Assembly: GCA_030016385.1 (NCBI GenBank)
Contig: JASEJN010000022.1
Coordinates: 1-45,923 of the forward strand
Length of the DNA: 45,923 nucleotides
Source: Clostridiales bacterium
GTDB taxonomy: Bacteria; Bacillota; Clostridia; Clostridiales; Oxobacteraceae
Direction of reading: 5' to 3'
Part shown: one piece after another, positions 35,858 through 44,102 of the stretch
Position numbering within the stretch: the first letter of the stretch is position 1
Layout: every line of letters begins with the position of its first letter
Program-made: the position numbers and the translations under genes
Notes under the pieces: generated by a model
What the model saw: the letters and a program-made list of their open reading frames with translations, nothing else
Told to the model about the DNA's origin: nothing
Databases searched by the model: none

Positions 35858-36868
35858 TTATACATAACCTCCTATGCCTCTTATGGAAACATCACCCGAT
35901 ATAACCTTCCGTTTTGTCTTGTCATCCAGCTCTACCACGAGAAGCCCATCGTCCGTTACATCTACAGCAGTCCCTTCAAATTTTTCATTTACAGAAATAA
36001 CGCTTACGCGTTCCCCGAGAGTTACGGAATAGGATTTAAATTCATCTATTATATTCTTCAAGCCATTATTTTTGAAGTCATCATATAAAGCCTCAAATTC
36101 CCGAAAAACCCCGACAAGCACAGAACGCCTGGATATTTCATGCCCGCACTCTATATACAGCGATGTCGCAATATTTTTTAAATCCTCCGGAAAATATTTT
36201 ATATTTATATTGATGCCTACACCTGCTATTATGTAATTTACCGCATCCATTTCCGAATTCATCTCCGTCAATATGCCGCACACTTTTTTTCTATTTATTA
36301 TTATGTCATTGGGCCATTTTATCCCGACATCCAGATTTGTAACATTCCTTAGCGCCCTGCATACTGCGGTTCCCATAACAAGCGTTATGCCCGAGGCATC
36401 CTGTGGTTTAATATCCGGCCTCAACACAAGAGAAAACGCAATCGAAGAAAACTTTGGCGTGCACCATTTTCTTTTAAGTCTTCCCCTTCCCGATGTCTGT
36501 TCTTCCGCGATGACCACAAGCCCTTCTGCGCACCCCTTTTGCGCACCTATTGCGGCTATATTGTTTGTGCTGCCGATGCTGTCGAAATATATTATCTCCC
36601 TCCCGATATATCTTGTTTTTAAAACAGGAAGTATCTCATCGGAAGTCAAAATATCCGCAGACTTTACGAGTCTGTATCCTTTTTTAGGTATCGATTCTAT
36701 AACATATCCCTCTTTTTTTAGTTCGCCTATATGCTTCCATATGGCTGCTCTCGAGACATTGAATATGCTGCTTATTTCTTCGCCAGATACAAAACCGTCA
36801 CCCTTCTTCAGCAGTTTGAGTATTTCAGATTTCATATTGATATTGGAGTTCAAGTGTTTTTCCATCAA
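35858..36868 (-). CDS. birA: Bifunctional biotin ligase / biotin operon repressor
   Basis: Attaches biotin to biotin-dependent carboxylases and, as biotinyl-AMP-bound dimer, represses biotin genes. 336 aa. An N-terminal winged helix (GEEISSIFNVSRAAIWKHIGELKKEGYVIESIPKKGYRL), the central catalytic domain with SGRGRLKRKW and KWPNDIII, and a C-terminal SH3-like domain are all present. A TTG at 36868 and ATG at 36865 lie 9-12 nt behind AAAGGAG; a later ATG (MKSEIL) has no site. The gene stands alone between two transporter operons. No bio genes are near. Confidence 0.94.
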   Translation of the reverse strand: MMEKHLNSNINMKSEILKLLKKGDGFVSGEEISSIFNVSRAAIWKHIGELKKEGYVIESIPKKGYRLVKSADILTSDEILPVLKTRYIGREIIYFDSIGSTNNIAAIGAQKGCAEGLVVIAEEQTSGRGRLKRKWCTPKFSSIAFSLVLRPDIKPQDASGITLVMGTAVCRALRNVTNLDVGIKWPNDIIINRKKVCGILTEMNSEMDAVNYIIAGVGININIKYFPEDLKNIATSLYIECGHEISRRSVLVGVFREFEALYDDFKNNGLKNIIDEFKSYSVTLGERVSVISVNEKFEGTAVDVTDDGLLVVELDDKTKRKVISGDVSIRGIGGYV

Positions 36869-37016
36869 TATACGATTCTCCTTTTAAAACGGCAACTTCC
36901 GTAAGCCAAAAGCCTATAGAAATATAATAATCCGGTAATTTTCTAACAATATAATAATAGCAAATATCATATCCGCCTTCAAATGCTCCCACCTGCTCTG
37001 AGTATATCAAAATCAT
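36825..37016 (-). CDS. Possible small protein upstream of and overlapping birA
   Basis: A 63-codon frame with mixed composition (GGYDICYYYIVRKLPDYYIS). It overlaps the first 44 nt of birA in another frame and contains the birA ribosome site. Its ATG sits at the edge of repeat copy 2 and has only a weak GGAA upstream. It could be a short leader peptide coupled to birA or chance. I recognise no family. Confidence 0.25.
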   Translation of the reverse strand: MILIYSEQVGAFEGGYDICYYYIVRKLPDYYISIGFWLTEVAVLKGESYIDGKTLELQYQYEI

Positions 37017-37115
37017 TTGAAAATATTATTTCCATCGCTAAGATCTAAGTATATAGAGTCTGTAAACTTGTTCAGGGCAGAATCAAAACTTATCTTCGCA
37101 GAAGTCTGATTCTGC
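37015..37115. repeat. Interspersed repeat family 2, copy 2 (right end degraded)
   Basis: 37034-37096 matches 21600-21662 with one mismatch in 63. The left flank is also similar (TTTGAAAATATTATTTCC). On the right only TGATTCTGC (37107-37115) of the pairing arm remains, so the large hairpin is mostly lost. It fills the gap between birA and the LplC-like gene; no clear terminator is visible in 37116-37202. Confidence 0.72.
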
Positions 37116-37202
37116 TAAACGGATTTAAACGATTTAAAAAATATACACATACACAACCAGAGTACCTTCTTCATGTCAATCTAAATATAAAAAAATTATT
37201 AA

Positions 37203-38090
37203 TTATTGTTTAACACTTCCAACAACCAATCCTGTGGTAAAGTATTTCTGCAGGAATGGATAAACAGCCAAAATCGGCACCAAACCGAGGAACAATTGGG
37301 CTGCCCTTCCTGTTTGTTCATTCATTCTGGATAGCAGAGTATAATAATCCGAGCCTGACTGCCTTAACATATCTCTGAAATTGGTCAAAAGTGTTTGCAA
37401 ATATGTCTGCAAGGGATATTTTTGGGGGTCATGCATGAAAAGCGCTCCGGTAAACCAATCATTCCAATGATATACAAAGGCGAACAAGCCTACTGTCGCT
37501 AAAGCGGGCTTTAGCACCGGCAATAAAATAGAAAACAATATCCTGAAGTGCCCCGCGCCGTCAATCATTCCAGCTTCCTCCATTTCGGGGGGCAGATTTC
37601 TCATAAAGTTCATAAGTATTACCATCGAGTAAACAGGGCACGAAAGCGGCAATACCAAAGCCCAGATTGTATTCATAAGCCCAAGATCAGTTACCAGTAT
37701 ATAATACGGAATAAGCCCGCCTCCAAACAACATCGTTATTACGTAGAATGTCATATAGAAATTTCTTGCAGCAAAACGCTGGGTAGTTTTTGACAAGGGA
37801 TATGCAGTTGTAACCATCATAAATAAGTTAATGCTTACACCCAAAATACATCTTATAACAGAAACTTTAAACGCTTGCAAAAACTTTCCGTTTTCTATTG
37901 CAAACTCATAGGACATCAGCGTGAAGCCTTTGGGAATAAAATAAACTTTCCCTGCAGACACAAATCTGGGCGAACTAAATGATACGGCTAAAGTATTTAG
38001 AAGCGGAAGAACACATGATAAGCAAACAAGAATTATGAAAATATAATTAAAAACATTAAATATTTTTTGCCCTTTAGTTTTATATTTCAT
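37203..38090 (-). CDS. Carbohydrate ABC importer permease, LplC-like (second system)
   Basis: 295 aa, six predicted membrane helices. The EAA-type loop reads PPEMEEAGMIDGAGHFRILFSILLPVLKP and the C-terminus YPFLQKYFTTGLVVGSVKQ is diagnostic of LplC/YtcP proteins. Last gene of the GH4-binding protein-LplB-LplC set, 12 nt after its partner. Confidence 0.93.
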   Translation of the reverse strand: MKYKTKGQKIFNVFNYIFIILVCLSCVLPLLNTLAVSFSSPRFVSAGKVYFIPKGFTLMSYEFAIENGKFLQAFKVSVIRCILGVSINLFMMVTTAYPLSKTTQRFAARNFYMTFYVITMLFGGGLIPYYILVTDLGLMNTIWALVLPLSCPVYSMVILMNFMRNLPPEMEEAGMIDGAGHFRILFSILLPVLKPALATVGLFAFVYHWNDWFTGALFMHDPQKYPLQTYLQTLLTNFRDMLRQSGSDYYTLLSRMNEQTGRAAQLFLGLVPILAVYPFLQKYFTTGLVVGSVKQ

Positions 38091-38102
38091 TTTTCTTCTC
38101 CT

Positions 38103-38996
38103 TTAGAACACTTTATAGTTTGCTACTTTGTTCGCTACAAACAAAGATAAAGAAATTAAAATACATGAAACAACTGACTTAAATATACCTACAGTCGTAC
38201 CTATGTTATATTTGCCATTCTGAAGACCAAGCCTGTAAACAAATGTATCGATTATGTCCCCTTTGGAATACACTACCGGTGAATACAGATTGTAAACCTG
38301 ATCAAAACCGGCATTTAATATATTACCAAGTGCAAGAACAGTCATCAAAACAATGATTGGAGCGATGGTCGGAATGGTAATATACAGTGTTTGTTTCCAT
38401 CTTCCTGCTCCATCTATTATAGCTGATTCATAGAGCTGAGGGTCGATTGAAGTAATTGCAGCCAAATAAACAACCGTACCGAATCCAAATGTTTTCCAAA
38501 CATCAGAAATAATTACCGTCCAGGGAAAAACACTGGGACTTGAAATAAACTGAACGGGATGGATGTGAAGGGCTTCTAGCATTATATTTACTATCCCGTC
38601 TGCCGATAAGATGTTGTATAAAATTCCGGCCATTATGACCCAAGAAATAAAGTTTGGAACATAAACAATGGTTTGAAAAAGTCTTTTGGTAAAATTGGAG
38701 CTTATTTCATTAAGGAGTAGGGCAAACACGACGGAAGACAGTGTTCCAAAAACCAACTTAAAAAAAGATATAAACAGTGTGTTGTAGATTGTATTCAAAA
38801 ACTGTGGTTGAGAAAATATCAATCGGAAATTATCGAATCCCACCCACGGTGATTTGAAAAATCCAAGGCCGGGATTATAATCTTGAAAAGCCATAATCAA
38901 TCCATACATGGGTAAATACGAAAAAATAAACGTCAAAATAATTCCAGGTAGTAAAAGTACATGAAAGGGCCAATCTTTTTTAAGCTGTTTTATCAT
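38103..38996 (-). CDS. Carbohydrate ABC importer permease, LplB-like (second system)
   Basis: 297 aa. LLPGIILTFIFSYLPMYGLIMAFQDYNPGLGF at the N-terminus and the loop QLYESAIIDGAGRWKQTLYITIPTIAP match LplB. Membrane partner of the LplC-like protein; no ATPase gene is linked, so a shared MsmX-type ATPase is expected. A 106-nt hairpin separates it from the binding-protein gene upstream. Confidence 0.93.
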   Translation of the reverse strand: MIKQLKKDWPFHVLLLPGIILTFIFSYLPMYGLIMAFQDYNPGLGFFKSPWVGFDNFRLIFSQPQFLNTIYNTLFISFFKLVFGTLSSVVFALLLNEISSNFTKRLFQTIVYVPNFISWVIMAGILYNILSADGIVNIMLEALHIHPVQFISSPSVFPWTVIISDVWKTFGFGTVVYLAAITSIDPQLYESAIIDGAGRWKQTLYITIPTIAPIIVLMTVLALGNILNAGFDQVYNLYSPVVYSKGDIIDTFVYRLGLQNGKYNIGTTVGIFKSVVSCILISLSLFVANKVANYKVF

Positions 38997-39028
38997 AAAA
39001 AATCACCTCACTAAAAAGTTTGATTAGA

Positions 39029-39134
39029 TAGACGCTGACTAGTTAGGTTGAAATTTGAAGGATGCTTTCGGGCGGCTTGTAATCTTGCCGTCTCCTTCAT
39101 TAACATTTCAATTCCCTGGCTAATTCAGCGTCTA
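39029..39134 (-). promoter_or_regulatory. Long imperfect hairpin between binding protein and LplB genes
   Basis: Outer arms TAGACGCTGA and TCAGCGTCTA (39029-39038, 39125-39134) enclose further matches TTGAAAT/ATTTCAA and GAAGGA/TCCTTC and an inner GGCGGC/GCCGTC stem. The result is one extended stem-loop of about 106 nt. It could slow decay of the upstream mRNA or reduce read-through. No T tract follows. Confidence 0.65.
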
Positions 39135-39200
39135 CTTAATATCCGGTATAGCCTTCAAAAGATACAGTTATTCCTGATGGTCAACAATGGAGTAATAAAT

Positions 39201-40916
39201 TTATTTGCCGCCGTATTGTTTATTGACAGCGTCTTCCATAATTGTGCCGCCATTTGCATACCAGTCAGATATAACCTTATCGTAATAACTTACGGGCTCT
39301 TTACCCATGATGATTTTAGTAAATCCTTGAAGCGCTATATCTATAGTATTGACTGTTTTGTCAAATTCGACAGGAGGAGGCCCCCACATATTTGTTCTTA
39401 TTATATTACCTGCATCGATCAACTTTTTACTGTTGTCATATGCACACCCATCGAAGCCTTGCTGCAAATAAGCGCCTAAGCCACTGGGATTATGATTTTT
39501 AATCCAATTTATGGAGTCGCTGTATTTTTTCTTCATGCCTGAAGTGTACAGTTTACTTGTGTCACCTGTCTTCAGCGCTGCAAGAACATGTTCAAACTGA
39601 ATCATGTCCGCTGTAGGATCAATAATCTCAAATGCACCCGGAGTATGTTCTCTTTGACCATCGGTAAATCCGTGGAACTGTTCATCGGTAAGAACAGTGT
39701 TGGGATCGAACATAACATAATCCGTATAACTTAAGAGCTTCATTACCGCTGCGGGATTTTTGCAATCCTTGTTTACAACGATAACTGAACCGTTAGGAAA
39801 GCCTATTTGTCCGAGAACCTGGGAACCGTCCACTGTCGGGAACGGGAATGGAATCATGTAAGCATCATTGCTATTTTGTGCCGCAACAAGGTTAGGACCA
39901 TTGAGCCAGCCTTGCCACTGATAATATGGCTGCATGCCTGTTTTACCGTTAACAATATCTTCATTCATCTTGTTGCTATCGGTATTTGCAAAATCCGGAT
40001 TAATAATACCATCTTTATACCATTTAGCCCATGTCGCAAGGGCCGTTTTCATCTCCGGATGAGTTATACCTGCTTTAATTCTTCCTGTCGAGTCTTTGTA
40101 CCAAAAGTAGGAACCGCCGCTTGGAGTGCCCAGATACACTTTAAACATAGGGCCGGTCATGAAAAGCTCATCTAAAGTATTGCTTATGCCTAATCCATAA
40201 CCACCATGTTTTTTCATGAATGTCTTTGCTAAATTTTCAAAATCAGCAACCGTTTTCAGAGGAGGCTTGTTTGCTGCTTCATACCAGTCTTTTCGTACCC
40301 ACAAATCTTTTGGATTATCAATTATTCCGTAGTAATATCCCGGTATTCCATATATTTTGCCATCTACAGTTGTAAGTTTTATCGTATCAGGATCGGTTTT
40401 TTCATAATCTCTGATGCGTTGTGAGGTATACTTGTTATATGCATCTGTTACATCCTGTAAAAGCCCTGCCTGCATAAGTTGTCTAAACTGGATATAGTTA
40501 CATTTGAATACATCCGGCAAAGTTTTCGATGCAATAGCCATATTCAGCTTCGTATCGTATTGTGAACCTCCTTCATCAATCCATAGATATGTGACCTCGA
40601 TACCTAAATCCTTTTTCCACGCTCTTATCCATGGATTATTTGCTTCGCTGTCGCCTTTTTCAAATACTTGGTCCGAACCCGTACCTTTTACTGTAGTTAT
40701 ATTAACCATAGTTTTATATGGCTGCTTCCAATTGCCTTCGGGTACAGGTTGAGATTCTCTTGAACCCTTGCCTGGTTTTCCGACTTGAATCACTTCACTG
40801 TCGGCACTGTTCGAAGGTGTTGTAGCAGTTTTACCGCCTTTTGAGCACGCAGCACTTGAAATTGACACTGCCAGAGCTAGTAAAAACAAAACAAATCTTT
40901 TAATGTTTCTTTTCAT
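39201..40916 (-). CDS. Extracellular solute-binding lipoprotein, LplA-like (second system)
   Basis: 571 aa lipoprotein, lipobox SSAAC with Cys 24. The family 1 binding-protein fold is indicated by LNMAIASKTLPDVFKCNYIQFRQLMQAGLLQDVTDAYNKY and IYGIPGYYYG...DLWVRKDWYEA, typical of LplA-like proteins about 500-570 aa long. It lies between a GH4 glycosidase gene and the LplB/LplC permeases, so it probably binds the glycoside or uronide that the enzyme splits. GAAGGGGGAGA precedes the start. Confidence 0.9.
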   Translation of the reverse strand: MKRNIKRFVLFLLALAVSISSAACSKGGKTATTPSNSADSEVIQVGKPGKGSRESQPVPEGNWKQPYKTMVNITTVKGTGSDQVFEKGDSEANNPWIRAWKKDLGIEVTYLWIDEGGSQYDTKLNMAIASKTLPDVFKCNYIQFRQLMQAGLLQDVTDAYNKYTSQRIRDYEKTDPDTIKLTTVDGKIYGIPGYYYGIIDNPKDLWVRKDWYEAANKPPLKTVADFENLAKTFMKKHGGYGLGISNTLDELFMTGPMFKVYLGTPSGGSYFWYKDSTGRIKAGITHPEMKTALATWAKWYKDGIINPDFANTDSNKMNEDIVNGKTGMQPYYQWQGWLNGPNLVAAQNSNDAYMIPFPFPTVDGSQVLGQIGFPNGSVIVVNKDCKNPAAVMKLLSYTDYVMFDPNTVLTDEQFHGFTDGQREHTPGAFEIIDPTADMIQFEHVLAALKTGDTSKLYTSGMKKKYSDSINWIKNHNPSGLGAYLQQGFDGCAYDNSKKLIDAGNIIRTNMWGPPPVEFDKTVNTIDIALQGFTKIIMGKEPVSYYDKVISDWYANGGTIMEDAVNKQYGGK

Positions 40917-41032
40917 AATCTCTCCCCCTTCAAATTAATTGAAATTCTTAAGCACTTCCTGTACATAACAGTTGAAACAGCTTTTACGATAAATCTGCTA
41001 TTTTAAAAATCCTTTTACAACTTGTACCCGTA

Positions 41033-41054
41033 TTGCAATTAATTGAAATTGCAA
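41033..41054. promoter_or_regulatory. Operator-like inverted repeat before the second LplA-like gene
   Basis: TTGCAATT (41033-41040) and AATTGCAA (41047-41054) are perfect inverted repeats six bases apart, about 120 nt before the gene start. The adjoining AATTAATTGAAATT recurs at 40933-40947, next to the ribosome site. No terminator is visible after the GH4 gene, so this may be a secondary promoter region. Confidence 0.45.
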
Positions 41055-41136
41055 ATGCGTACCCCATAAAACACTTTGTCCCCTCCTCCCATTGTTCCTT
41101 TTCCCATATCAAACAACTTTTGGCGTTATGGAAATT

Positions 41137-42642
41137 TTATTTTGCCACCGGACGTTTTTCTGCTTTATCTGCGGCGCCTGCATTCTCTTTGGCTGCCGCC
41201 CTGTCAGCGGACATTTCTTCCACGGTCTTTGTATGTAATCTGGCAGCTCCCTGATAGCCTTCTCTAGTTGGAATCAGCCTACCTGATTTCAATCTTTCTT
41301 TCGCCTCTTCGATTTGTCTTGTATACTGTGGCAGCCATTTTTCCTGCGCTACCAGCATCTCATCCACCAGCTGCCAAATTTCCGGGGGATTACAAACCGC
41401 ACCAACCAATGGGTCCATCATCATTGCCTGCCTCAGAAGAATATCGTCACCATGTACAGCCGCTTCTACGGCCAACCGCTGTACGCTGATGCTGGCATTG
41501 CAAACAGCTGCACAACCCAGCGGCAAGTCACCGACTTTTGGTATATTTATTCCATTGGCATCTACATATCCAGGGACTTCCACCACTGCATCATCCGGTA
41601 AATTGGTTATTGTCCCTTCATTTACTACATTAAAATGGCCTCTATACAAACGGCCGGTTTCCAATCCTTCCAGTATATACGACCCATGTTCCTTACTCCG
41701 TTTTTCCTGTGTAAACTCCATGGGGGGTTCCTTAAGCCAGTTGGGAAAGTCCGATTCAAACCAATTCCTGCCCTCAGTGCATACCCGGAGATATCCGCCG
41801 GTTTCCCCATTGATCCATACGCCTAGATCAATCCAGTCACGAATCTCATCAGGACGCTTTCTGTACCATGGCACATATTCGCTTAGGTGCCCGTTGGACT
41901 CGGTACTGTAATATCCGAAACGGCGAAGCATATCTATCCTAACCTTTTCGGTCTTGCTGTAAACAGGGTGCTTTTCATACGCTTCAAGCAATTTGCCGGT
42001 CATGTCCTCGCCATTGTGCTTCACCTGTATGTACCAAGTCTGATGGTTTATGCCTGCACATATGATATCCACTTCCTCCTTCTTAAGTCCAAGTACTTCG
42101 GCTATCTGCTCGTGTCCACCCTGCACCCCGTGGCACAGGCCGATGGTCCTAACCCCGCCGTACTTGTTGCACGCCCATGTCAGCATTGCATTGGGATTGG
42201 CATAATTAAGAAGGAGACAATCAGGAGATGCAACCTCCCTAATGTCCTTACAGAACTCCAAAACCACAGGAATCCCGCGTTGCCCGTACATTATACCTCC
42301 GGCACAGAGGGTATCCCCCACACACTGGTCGATACCATATTTCAGCGGTATATCGATATCCAGCCTAAACGCATCCAATCCTCCGATCCTAACCACATTG
42401 AAAACATATTTGGCGTCCTTCAGCATGGCTCTGCGGTCGGTAGAAGCCTGTATTTTTATGTTCAACCCGTTGGCATCTATATCCCTCTGGCAAAGCTGCG
42501 TAACCATGTCCAAATTGTGTCGGTTAATGTCGGTAAAAGCTACTTCAATATTGCTGAATTCCTTTACTGCTAGTACATCCCTCAAAAGCCTCCTTGTAAA
42601 GCCTATGCTTCCTGCCCCGATGAATGCAATTTTGAACGACAT
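41137..42642 (-). CDS. GH4 glycosidase, probably an alpha-uronidase (LplD-like)
   Basis: 501 aa NAD+- and Mn2+-dependent family 4 glycosidase. These enzymes cleave by oxidation at C3 and elimination. The Rossmann start reads IAFIGAGSIGFTRRLLRD, and the metal and substrate residues include Cys170-His171 and Asn199-His200 (CAGINHQ). The Cys-His motif reads CHGV. Within GH4, CHSV marks alpha-galactosidases, CHE alpha-glucosidases and CHG alpha-glucuronidase or galacturonidase-type enzymes. With LplA-B-C genes downstream the set matches lplABCD order. The last 45 residues are Ala/Lys/Glu-rich and unusual. The gene has higher GC than its neighbours. Automatic annotation would probably say alpha-galactosidase. 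Confidence 0.85.
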   Translation of the reverse strand: MSFKIAFIGAGSIGFTRRLLRDVLAVKEFSNIEVAFTDINRHNLDMVTQLCQRDIDANGLNIKIQASTDRRAMLKDAKYVFNVVRIGGLDAFRLDIDIPLKYGIDQCVGDTLCAGGIMYGQRGIPVVLEFCKDIREVASPDCLLLNYANPNAMLTWACNKYGGVRTIGLCHGVQGGHEQIAEVLGLKKEEVDIICAGINHQTWYIQVKHNGEDMTGKLLEAYEKHPVYSKTEKVRIDMLRRFGYYSTESNGHLSEYVPWYRKRPDEIRDWIDLGVWINGETGGYLRVCTEGRNWFESDFPNWLKEPPMEFTQEKRSKEHGSYILEGLETGRLYRGHFNVVNEGTITNLPDDAVVEVPGYVDANGINIPKVGDLPLGCAAVCNASISVQRLAVEAAVHGDDILLRQAMMMDPLVGAVCNPPEIWQLVDEMLVAQEKWLPQYTRQIEEAKERLKSGRLIPTREGYQGAARLHTKTVEEMSADRAAAKENAGAADKAEKRPVAK

Positions 42643-42713
42643 AAAACAGCCTCCCTTTATATGTTGTGTTGGTGATATTATGAGCTAATTACAGAAGTAA
42701 GATTTATTATTGG

Positions 42714-42742
42714 AATAATATTCTTCAAATATAAAATATGCA
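42714..42742 (-). repeat. Interspersed repeat family 2, partial inverted copy 3
   Basis: These 29 nt are the exact reverse complement of 21568-21596, the left flank of copy 1. The match stops abruptly on both sides. It lies in the GH4 promoter region and contains the small palindrome GAATAATATTC. The rest of 42643-42900 shows no gene. Confidence 0.65.
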
Positions 42743-42779
42743 TCCATTACATGATATATGCTGCGTTTAAATAAAATCA

Positions 42780-42808
42780 TTGTATTATCAAAACAGATAT
42801 GTTATATT
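42780..42808 (+). promoter_or_regulatory. Predicted promoter of the degV gene
   Basis: TTGTAT (42780-42785) and TATATT (42803-42808) are separated by 17 nt, predicting a start near 42815 and a leader of about 85 nt. Confidence 0.5.
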
Positions 42809-42900
42809 GTTGTTAACAAAAATGATATTAGCAGCAGTGATAATATTGCAAATTTATTTTGCATGCTAAATATAAAATCACTGCCAAAGGAGAGATAAAA

Positions 42901-43734
42901 ATGGAATGTAAAATTATTGCCGACAGCAGTTGTGAATTAACTCCTGAAATGAAAAAAAGTATGAATATAGAGATAGTTCCCCTGACCCTCAGGCTTGAAG
43001 ATAAAGAATATATAGATGACGACAGGCTTGATGTATCGCAATACATCAAAGATATGAAAGAATGTAAAACGCCTCTCAAAACATCGTGTCCATCTCCTGC
43101 AGATTTTTTAAACAAATTTGAAACCGGTAAAAGTAATTTTGTCGTTACATTGTCATCAAAAATCAGCGGTACATATCAAAGCGCAGTTACTGCCAAAAAT
43201 ATTTTTACGGAAAAAAACAAAAACTATATACATGTCTTCGATTCGATGAGTGCATCTGTAGGCGAAACGCTTATATGCATGAAAATAAACGAACTCGTTA
43301 AAAACGGCATGAATGAAGATGAAGTCACCCGAAATGTCAACGAATATATAAGCAGCATGAAGACCTATTTTTTGCTTGAAAACTTAGAGCACCTCGCAAA
43401 GTCAGGGAGGATCAGCCATCTGGTTGCAAAAGTTGCATCCGTACTCGACTTAAAGCTCATAATGGGCTCAAACGGAGAAGGTGGCATACGGCTGGTTGAA
43501 AAAGTAAGAAGCTACAAAAAAGCCTTTAACAGATTCCTTGATGCATGCAGCGAAAACGGAGTCAAACTTGAAGAAAAAATACTTGGCATTGCTCACTGCA
43601 ATTGTCCAGATAGAGCGCTTAAGTTCAAAGAAGAGGTAAAAAAGAGATATAACTTTAAGGATATTATCATAGTAGGGATGTCCGGATTGACTTCCTCATA
43701 TGCCGATGAAGGCGGGATGGTAATCGCATTTTAA
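42901..43734 (+). CDS. DegV family fatty-acid-binding protein
   Basis: About 277 aa with the DegV fold: N-terminal IIADSSCELTPEM, then VVTLSSKISGTYQSA with the lipid head-group-binding Ser/Thr residues, FLLENLEHLAKSGRIS and GMSGLTSSYADEGGMVIAF at the end. DegV (FakB) proteins hold a fatty acid for phosphorylation by FakA; many genomes carry several, and no fakA is nearby. I chose ATG 42901 behind AAAGGAGAG; an upstream in-frame ATG at 42859 has no site. Single gene, opposite to its neighbours. Confidence 0.93.
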   Translation: MECKIIADSSCELTPEMKKSMNIEIVPLTLRLEDKEYIDDDRLDVSQYIKDMKECKTPLKTSCPSPADFLNKFETGKSNFVVTLSSKISGTYQSAVTAKNIFTEKNKNYIHVFDSMSASVGETLICMKINELVKNGMNEDEVTRNVNEYISSMKTYFLLENLEHLAKSGRISHLVAKVASVLDLKLIMGSNGEGGIRLVEKVRSYKKAFNRFLDACSENGVKLEEKILGIAHCNCPDRALKFKEEVKKRYNFKDIIIVGMSGLTSSYADEGGMVIAF

Positions 43735-43758
43735 ATTTATTCGAATCGCTAGGCGGCA

Positions 43759-43800
43759 TATCATGATAAATGGCGCAATTCCGCGCCATTTATCATGATA
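43759..43800. terminator. Bidirectional hairpin between degV and the small Tyr-rich gene
   Basis: A perfect 18-bp stem (43759-43776 with 43783-43800) with a 6-nt loop, GC-rich at the top (ATGGCGC/GCGCCAT). The stop codon of the minus-strand gene (43793-43795) is inside it. No T tract on either side. Confidence 0.7.
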
Positions 43801-44047
43801 CAACGGGCTCCAGCGATGAGAACTGATTCTGGCCATACACCTGCTCATTATATATATTCTCATTGTATTCACTCTGATAATAAGAAGACTCAAAGAAAGA
43901 AGACTGAAGATAAGTTTCCGTCTGCACAACAGGTGGAGAGACTATAAATGGAATCGGTATTACCCCCAGAATCGTCTGAAAGACCGATCCTCTTCTCAGC
44001 AGAATTGATTGTCCAGGTCCGAAAAACAGCGGATTAACCGCAGTCAT
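43793..44047 (-). CDS. Small Tyr/Gln/Ser-rich protein, function unknown
   Basis: 84 aa. The first half is hydrophobic and proline-containing (MTAVNPLFFGPGQSILLRRG, GVIPIPFIVSPPVV). The second half is low-complexity, rich in Tyr, Gln, Ser, Asn and Glu (SSYYQSEYNENIYNEQVYGQ). The start at 44047 is supported by AGGGGGGG; the same frame extends upstream into proS without a site. It directly follows proS (55 nt) and may share its transcript. The composition recalls spore-coat or self-assembling surface proteins, but I recognise no family. Confidence 0.6.
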   Translation of the reverse strand: MTAVNPLFFGPGQSILLRRGSVFQTILGVIPIPFIVSPPVVQTETYLQSSFFESSYYQSEYNENIYNEQVYGQNQFSSLEPVVS

Positions 44048-44102
44048 ATTATAAACCCCCCCTGCAAAAAAATCTTCCACTATATATAATATGAACCTTA
44101 GT

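Noticed and set aside
41887..42573. A 228-codon plus-strand frame opposite the GH4 gene
   Set aside because: A long antisense frame is expected in a higher-GC gene; no start signal.
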